A DNA stretch of 10,227 nucleotides from Desulfobulbaceae bacterium (GTDB taxonomy: Bacteria; Desulfobacterota; Desulfobulbia; Desulfobulbales; SURF-16): contig JANTGB010000058.1 in the NCBI GenBank assembly GCA_024763115.1, forward strand, positions 1 through 10,227, given 5' to 3'. Made by a program: the position numbers and the translations under genes. A model generated the notes under the pieces. That model was not told where the DNA came from and searched no databases. It saw only the letters and a list, made by a program, of their open reading frames with translations. Of the stretch, positions 6,707 through 10,227 are shown piece after piece; positions within the stretch are counted from its first letter, which is position 1; each line of letters opens with the position of its first letter.

Positions 6707-6740
6707 AAAAAATGAGGGGCCGCATATTCTTGCAGCCCCT
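6707..6740 (-). terminator. Intrinsic terminator of trpEG
   Basis: On the minus strand AGGGGCTGC pairs with GCGGCCCCT (one wobble) around AAGAATAT, followed by CATTTTTT. It starts 12 bases past the trpG stop and closes the trpE-trpG transcript; no trpD or trpC follows. Confidence 0.88.
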
Positions 6741-6751
6741 GACACATGACA

Positions 6752-7348
6752 TTATCTTGGAAATAACTTCGAATAATTCGGGCTGACAAAATTTTGTAGT
6801 AATTTTATCCCGTCCGGGGTCATAATTGATTCGGGATGAAACTGGACGCCTTCAACCAACATAGTTTTATGCCTGAGCCCCATAAGCTCTCCCTGATCTG
6901 TTCTGGCGGTCACCTCCAGGCAATCCGGCAGATCAGCCTCGCTGACAACCAGGGAGTGATAACGCATAGCGTCAAAGGGGTCAGGCAAACCAGTGAACAC
7001 TCCCTTGCCGTCATGGCTTATCGGACTGGTCTTGCCGTGCATTATACGTCCGGCCCGGACAATACTGCCGCCAAAGGCCCGGCCTATTGCCTGGTGGCCG
7101 AGGCAGACACCGAGTATTGGAATTTTCCCGGCAAAATGTTTAATAGCGGCAATGGAGATTCCCGCCTCATCCGGGGTGCAGGGACCGGGTGAAATAAGCA
7201 GACGATCAGGTTTAAGTTCTTCCATCCCCTTTGTATCGATCTTATCATTCCGCAGGACCACAAGTTCATCGTTGAAATCATCCTGACCGGCAATAGTCTG
7301 GACAATGTTATAGGTAAAGGAATCGTAGTTATCAATAATGATCAGCAT
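6752..7348 (-). CDS. trpG: Anthranilate synthase component II, glutamine amidotransferase
   Basis: Class I glutamine amidotransferase subunit that supplies ammonia to TrpE for anthranilate synthesis. The 198 residues are standard for a stand-alone TrpG/PabA. The start IDNYDSFTYN, the oxyanion motif SPGPCTPDEAG (53-63), the nucleophile Cys82 in GVCLGHQAIG, and the His171/Glu173 pair in VQFHPES complete the triad. The ATG lies 2 bases after the trpE stop with its AGAGGG Shine-Dalgarno inside trpE, so translation is coupled and the subunits are made together. In many bacteria such a subunit also serves p-aminobenzoate synthase; no pabB is in the window. Confidence 0.95.
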   Translation of the reverse strand: MLIIIDNYDSFTYNIVQTIAGQDDFNDELVVLRNDKIDTKGMEELKPDRLLISPGPCTPDEAGISIAAIKHFAGKIPILGVCLGHQAIGRAFGGSIVRAGRIMHGKTSPISHDGKGVFTGLPDPFDAMRYHSLVVSEADLPDCLEVTARTDQGELMGLRHKTMLVEGVQFHPESIMTPDGIKLLQNFVSPNYSKLFPR

Positions 7349-7350
7349 GG

Positions 7351-8826
7351 CTACAACCCTCTTTCCGCCAGTTCCACGGCCCGGCGAAGTCCCCGCGCCT
7401 TGTTGCGGGTTTCTTCAAACTCCTTTTCCGGATCGGAATCGGCAACGATTCCGGCCCCGGCCTGAACCCAGAGATTATTGCCGGACATGACAAAGGTGCG
7501 GATAGTGATACAGAAGTCCATATTGCCGGAAAACCCGAAATACCCCACTGCCCCGGCATAAGGCCCCCGCCTTTCCGGTTCAAGCTCCTCAATAATTTCC
7601 ATGGCCCGGATTTTAGGTGCGCCACTGACGGTTCCGGCCGGAAAACAGGCCTTGATAACGTCGAATTGATCCAGGCCGTCGGCCAGTTCACCGCGAACTC
7701 CGGAGACAATATGCATGACATGACTGTAACGCTCGATTACCATCAAATCATGGGTCTTAACTGTCCCGTAGCGCGCCACTCGTCCTACATCATTTCGCCC
7801 CAGGTCAACCAGCATCAGGTGTTCGGCCCGTTCCTTGGGATCGGCCAAGAGTTCTTTTTCCAGGGCCAGATCTTCTGCATCGGTCTTGCCCCTGGGCCTG
7901 GTTCCGGCAATGGGCCGCAGTTCAATTTCTTTTTCTTCCAGCCGAACCAGAATTTCCGGTGATGAACCGATCTGGACGGTATCGCCAAGTTTCAGATAAA
8001 AGAGATAAGGACTGGGGTTAATATGACGCAGGGCCCGGTAAAGAAGAAAGGGAGGAAGTTCACTTCTGGTGTGAAAACGCTGGGATAAAACTACCTGGAT
8101 AATATCGCCGGCAAGAATATACTCCTTGGCCCTTTCCACCATTTGCCGGAAATTTTCTTTTTTCATGTTAACGGTAAATTCGTGACTATAGCCGCCGTTG
8201 TCGCCGGCAACCACATCATAAGGCAGAGGACGCATCCGCAGCCTTTTTATTATAGTGTCAACCTGTTGGCAACCCCGATGATAACTTTCTTCGATATCTT
8301 CGCCGACTTCGACACAGTTAACCACAACCAGAGTTTGTTTGAGATTGTCAAAAATAAGAATAATCCGGGGGATCATGAATGAACTGTCCGGAAACATGGC
8401 CAGGGGAGAATTATTTTCCGGCAGCTGTTCCATGAAACGAACCATGTCATAGCCGAGATAGCCTACGGCCCCGCCAAAAAAACGGGGAAGAAAATCAGCT
8501 TCACTACATGCCTTAAAGGAGCTGATAATTTTCTGTAGTTCAACCAGGGGATCGCCGTTTAGCTTTTCAATATTATCACCACGACGAACTTTTATCTGAT
8601 TTCCTTTACTTTCAAAGGTGAGGAGAGGGTCAAAGCCGATAAAGGAATAACGGCCCCATTTTTCTCCGCCTTCCAGACTTTCCAGCAGAAAGGCATGGGA
8701 TTCATCACCGGCCAGCTTGGCAAAAACAGTGAGAGGGGTATCGAGGTCGGCAACAATTTCTCTCGAAACAGGAACCAGACCGGCATTAACTGCCAAAGCG
8801 CTGAAATCTTTTAGTGATGGTTGCAC
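7351..8826 (-). CDS. trpE: Anthranilate synthase component I
   Basis: Converts chorismate to anthranilate, the first committed step of tryptophan synthesis. The 491 residues are typical. The N-terminal LLES (47-50) in AFLLESLEGGEKWGRYSFIG is the known tryptophan feedback site. The chorismate-binding domain shows LRPIAGTRPRG, HLMLVDLGRNDVGRVA and GTVSGAPKIRAMEIIEELEPERRGPYAGAVGY. The start is GTG at 8824-8826; an in-frame TGA 21 bases upstream leaves no better choice, and the PSLKDF.AL opening matches the family. There is no Shine-Dalgarno. Instead, a Trp-containing small ORF ends 5 bases before the GTG, suggesting translational coupling. PabB is less likely given LLES and the paired trpG. Confidence 0.95.
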   Translation of the reverse strand: MQPSLKDFSALAVNAGLVPVSREIVADLDTPLTVFAKLAGDESHAFLLESLEGGEKWGRYSFIGFDPLLTFESKGNQIKVRRGDNIEKLNGDPLVELQKIISSFKACSEADFLPRFFGGAVGYLGYDMVRFMEQLPENNSPLAMFPDSSFMIPRIILIFDNLKQTLVVVNCVEVGEDIEESYHRGCQQVDTIIKRLRMRPLPYDVVAGDNGGYSHEFTVNMKKENFRQMVERAKEYILAGDIIQVVLSQRFHTRSELPPFLLYRALRHINPSPYLFYLKLGDTVQIGSSPEILVRLEEKEIELRPIAGTRPRGKTDAEDLALEKELLADPKERAEHLMLVDLGRNDVGRVARYGTVKTHDLMVIERYSHVMHIVSGVRGELADGLDQFDVIKACFPAGTVSGAPKIRAMEIIEELEPERRGPYAGAVGYFGFSGNMDFCITIRTFVMSGNNLWVQAGAGIVADSDPEKEFEETRNKARGLRRAVELAERGL

Positions 8827-8831
8827 GTTTT

Positions 8832-8960
8832 TTATTTGACTGGTTCAATTGATTTGATTGATTTAACTGGTTTTGTTTGTTTTCCCGACTGCCGGGAACC
8901 AATGTATTGCCCCAACCATTTAAACCAACAAAAAAGCCAAAGCGCCTGCCGGACGACCAT
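8832..8960 (-). CDS. Candidate Trp-rich leader peptide of trpE
   Basis: A 42-codon ORF beginning ATG at 8958-8960 and ending TAA at 8832-8834, five bases before the trpE GTG. Its early part reads MVVRQALWLFCWFKWLGQYI, with three Trp codons at positions 8, 12 and 15; the rest is Lys/Ser/Ile rich and partly repetitive. Position and Trp content suit a trp leader peptide. Against it: no visible Shine-Dalgarno, the Trp cluster overlaps the T-run of the hairpin at 8930-8965, and the hairpin after the Trp codons (8882-8898) has no T-run. Trp codons in this T/G-rich stretch could be chance. Confidence 0.35.
   Translation of the reverse strand: MVVRQALWLFCWFKWLGQYIGSRQSGKQTKPVKSIKSIEPVK
8882..8898 (-). 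promoter_or_regulatory. Hairpin in the trpE leader
   Basis: On the minus strand TTCCCG and CGGGAA form a perfect 6-bp stem around GCAGT, after the Trp codons of the candidate leader and 56 bases before the trpE start. The following bases are A-rich (AACAAACAAAACC), so it is not a terminator; it could act as a pause site or alternative structure. Confidence 0.4.
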
Positions 8961-8965
8961 GGCTT
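8930..8965 (-). terminator. Intrinsic terminator or attenuator between rpsT and trpE
   Basis: On the minus strand AAGCCA (8960-8965) pairs perfectly with TGGCTT (8934-8939) around a loop containing a second short stem (CGTC/GGCG), and the stem runs into six T. It lies 115 bases after the rpsT stop. It may simply end the rpsT transcript. Because it overlaps the candidate Trp leader ORF, it may also serve as a trp attenuator. GTCCGG in its loop can pair with CCGGAC at 8990-8995, an alternative fold. Confidence 0.55.
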
Positions 8966-9079
8966 AAAAAAATAACAAAATGTCAATAGTCCGGAGAAAA
9001 ATCAGTAAATCCGCAAAAAAACGGCATTAAAAAAATCTGTAATCAGCTGTTTTTTTGATTTTTGTCGGACAGTTAGGGG

Positions 9080-9358
9080 TTACGCAGCAGATTGAGCTAC
9101 AAAGGAATTAACCCGGCGAGTAAGCCTGGATACTTTGCGGGAAGCGGTTTTTTTATGAATCGTTCCCTTGGATGCCACCCGCATAATCATCGGAATAGCA
9201 ATCTTAAGCGCGGCCTGGGCTGTTTCCGCATTATTTTCCGCAATAGCGGCATCTATAGCCTTAACAGCATTCTTTATTTTAGTTTTGTTGGCCCGATTTC
9301 GAGCCCGACGGACAACGTTCTGCCGGTTTCTTTTTAATGCAGACTTGTGATTAGCCAA
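9080..9358 (-). CDS. rpsT: 30S ribosomal protein S20
   Basis: Small-subunit protein that binds 16S rRNA at the body and helix 44. The 92 residues, the opening ANHKSALKRNRQNVVRRARNRANKTKIKNAVK, and the ending KGTIHKKTASRKVSRLTRRVNSF are diagnostic. The start codon is TTG (9356-9358), placed by an AGGAG 7 bases upstream and by the universal MANHKSA N-terminus. E. coli rpsT also uses a UUG start, which is known to matter for S20 autoregulation, so the same control is plausible here (inference). A repeat element (9391-9543) begins 32 bases upstream of the start, so leader and promoter must lie within or beyond it. Confidence 0.97.
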   Translation of the reverse strand: MANHKSALKRNRQNVVRRARNRANKTKIKNAVKAIDAAIAENNAETAQAALKIAIPMIMRVASKGTIHKKTASRKVSRLTRRVNSFVAQSAA

Positions 9359-9390
9359 GTTGTTACTCCTTAAAAATAATAAATAAAATG

Positions 9391-9543
9391 GTAACTGTTC
9401 AGCTGCGCTTTATCTGCACGCGATAAGTCTGTCTTACATAGCATTAGTATGCTGCGCCGGCCTTATCACGCACAGCTAAAGCACATCTTAACATTTACGG
9501 ATCGGTGGTTGGAGCAGTTTTGCGCCCCTACCTGAATAGTTAC
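9391..9543. repeat. 153-bp GTAA-ended element upstream of rpsT
   Basis: Left end GTAACTGTTCAG; right end read inward GTAACTATTCAG (11 of 12). The length, 153, equals that of the MITE at 4876-5028. The 8-mer AATAAAAT stands at 9382-9389, one base before the left end, and at 9544-9551, directly after the right end; this is a target duplication with a one-base offset. The interior shares TTACATAG.AT.AGTATG and CACAGCTAAAGC with 3716-3822, and has an AGCAT-TAGT-ATGCT hairpin and a GCGATAAG/CTTATC.CGC pairing. No coding capacity is seen. Confidence 0.7.
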
Positions 9544-9563
9544 AATAAAATTATTGATCTGAT

Positions 9564-9884
9564 GTAATTGCTCACAGGGGATACTCGAACCGAGTCTACG
9601 CTTACCTCTTTCCGCAGGCCGCCCGGCTATCGTATGACTGATACGCTACGCCGTACTAGGAGGCTCACTCAAAAATAACTTCACATTCTAAGGCGGGCGC
9701 AATCTGAACATTTAGAAAAGCGATCTGCAATTATGCAATCCGGAAGGTAGCTCTGCTACGCCTGCGGTTGCATGCAATTAGATAACTTCTTTAAATGTCC
9801 ATATTACACCTTATCTCTACTAATTTATTTTTGAGTTAGCCCTAACCTACGAAAATCTCCCGGAGTCTCTCGATGGTCGTTTAC
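9564..9884. repeat. GTAA-ended element interrupted by a palindrome
   Basis: The left end GTAATTGCTCACAGGG and right end GGTCGTTTAC match the two ends of the element at 14-127 read on its minus strand (GTAACTGCTCACAGGG and GGTCGCTTAC). Both also share a CGTATGACTRATACG central hairpin (here 9631-9645, extended by CGGC/GCCG) and a GACTCC/AGATTTTCGT-type block near one end. A 180-bp palindrome occupies 9662-9841. Removing it leaves about 141 bp with the hairpin near the centre. No 8-bp duplication is seen around the outer ends. Confidence 0.6.
9662..9841. repeat. 180-bp imperfect palindrome (nested insertion)
   Basis: Ends GGCTCACTCAAAAATAA (9662-9678) and its inverse at 9825-9841 match at 16 of 17. 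Pairing continues inward with gaps: CATTTAG.../...TTAAATG, GCAATT.GCAA blocks, and a closing GTAGC-TCT-GCTAC at 9747-9759. The whole unit can thus form one long hairpin of roughly 85-base arms. It has no GTAA ends, is non-coding, and sits inside the element at 9564-9884. CTA on both sides (9656-9658 and 9842-9844) is a possible 3-bp target duplication. Confidence 0.7.
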
Positions 9885-10006
9885 CCGCACCCTGTAAGCA
9901 GATACGAACACAGTGGCTTATGTAAATTAATCACTACCTCCGTGAGTAGTTCTGATAATATAACAGGATAAAAAATACTGAAACGACTTTAATTTGAAAA
10001 TTTTTG

Positions 10007-10035
10007 AATATAAATTACTTTTTCCGTCATGTCAA
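10007..10035 (-). promoter_or_regulatory. Strong minus-strand promoter-like sequence
   Basis: Perfect TTGACA (10030-10035), 17-base spacer, TATATT (10007-10012). It points left toward the palindromes and, about 650 bases on, rpsT. It resembles 6594-6621 over its whole length. It could drive rpsT with a very long leader or a small RNA from the repeat region. Nothing else recognisable is seen in 9885-10080 apart from motifs GTAAGCAG (9894) and GTGAGTAGTT (9941). Confidence 0.5.
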
Positions 10036-10132
10036 TAAACAAGCATCTATAGATTCCATAAAAGATTTCATGAACCTTCCCGGTAACTATTCAGGCAGGT
10101 ATAATAATTTATGCATAACCATGAAGGTTGCA

Positions 10133-10227
10133 GTAAGCGTTCACCAGCACCTCATCTTCGCCCGTTTGGGCCTTCTCGAATAGCACAAGTATGCTTCGAA
10201 GTCCCAAACGAACGAATCTAAGGCACT
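10133..10227. mobile_element. Second copy of the 153-bp MITE, cut by window edge
   Basis: Starts GTAAGCGTTCACCAG and matches the reverse complement of 4934-5028 at 94 of 95 bases; the single difference is in the loop region of the GCCC/GGGC hairpin. It runs off the right edge, so about 58 bases including the other terminus are not seen. The upstream eight bases are AGGTTGCA, the expected left duplication. A separate GTAACTATTCAGG repeat end lies at 10083-10095. Confidence 0.88.

Noticed and set aside
8841..8880. Short tandem repeat upstream of trpE as a CRISPR or regulator-binding array
   Set aside because: Only about one and a half degenerate units of AACCAGTYAAATCAA; no regular spacers and no dyad.
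8786..8986. Minus-strand 66-codon frame with an Asn/Gln/Leu repeat
   Set aside because: It is out of frame with trpE, enters the trpE coding region, and its NQLNQSN pattern comes from a degenerate AACCAGT/AATCAA tandem repeat.
8981..8986. Perfect minus-strand TTGACA as the trpE promoter
   Set aside because: No acceptable -10 hexamer lies 15-19 bases downstream (the region reads AAGCCATGG), so a promoter cannot be called.
9000..9070. Terminator directly after rpsT
   Set aside because: The sequence is A/T rich with an AAAAATC/GATTTTT pairing only; the loop is long and there is no GC stem. The hairpin at 8930-8965 is a better candidate.

Overview
The window is a chromosomal housekeeping segment of a Gram-negative bacterium with a diderm lipoprotein, about mid-40s G+C by eye. 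The proteins (1-beta type AspC, ArgC, TruA, S9, L13, HisB, TrpE/TrpG, S20) and the order rplM-rpsI-argC-truA-aspC look most like a Desulfobacterota (Desulfobulbales-like) genome. That placement is an inference from protein style and gene order, not a database result.

Layout. Positions 137-4449 read on the minus strand: tRNA-Gly(GCC) with a strong promoter and terminator, then rplM, rpsI, a terminator, and the tightly overlapped cluster argC-truA-aspC. Positions 4450-5126 form a long gap with two inverted-repeat elements. Positions 5127-6403 read on the plus strand: hisB and a short lipoprotein gene of unknown function. Positions 6404-6751 are a repeat-bearing gap ending in the trpG terminator. 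Positions 6752-9358 are again minus strand: rpsT, a structured leader with a Trp-rich small ORF, trpE and trpG. Positions 9359-10227 hold no protein gene and are a mosaic of short palindromic elements.

Functionally the protein genes are ordinary: translation (S9, L13, S20, TruA, tRNA-Gly) and amino-acid synthesis (arginine, histidine, tryptophan, aspartate/aromatic transamination).

The unusual content is in the gaps. Almost every gap carries 0.1-0.2 kb non-coding elements whose ends start GTAA and resemble GTAAC(Y)RTTCA, and several have a small central hairpin. One (4876-5028) is a complete 153-bp MITE with 14/15 terminal inverted repeats and a perfect 8-bp target duplication. A second copy, inverted and 94/95 identical, enters the right edge of the window. 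GTAA ends and 8-bp duplications are known hallmarks of the IS66 family, so non-autonomous IS66-like elements are the simplest reading. Other elements sit between rplM and rpsI, just upstream of rpsT, and just downstream of aspC. Another, at 9564-9884, is itself interrupted by a 180-bp palindrome of a different type. No transposase gene is present in the window.
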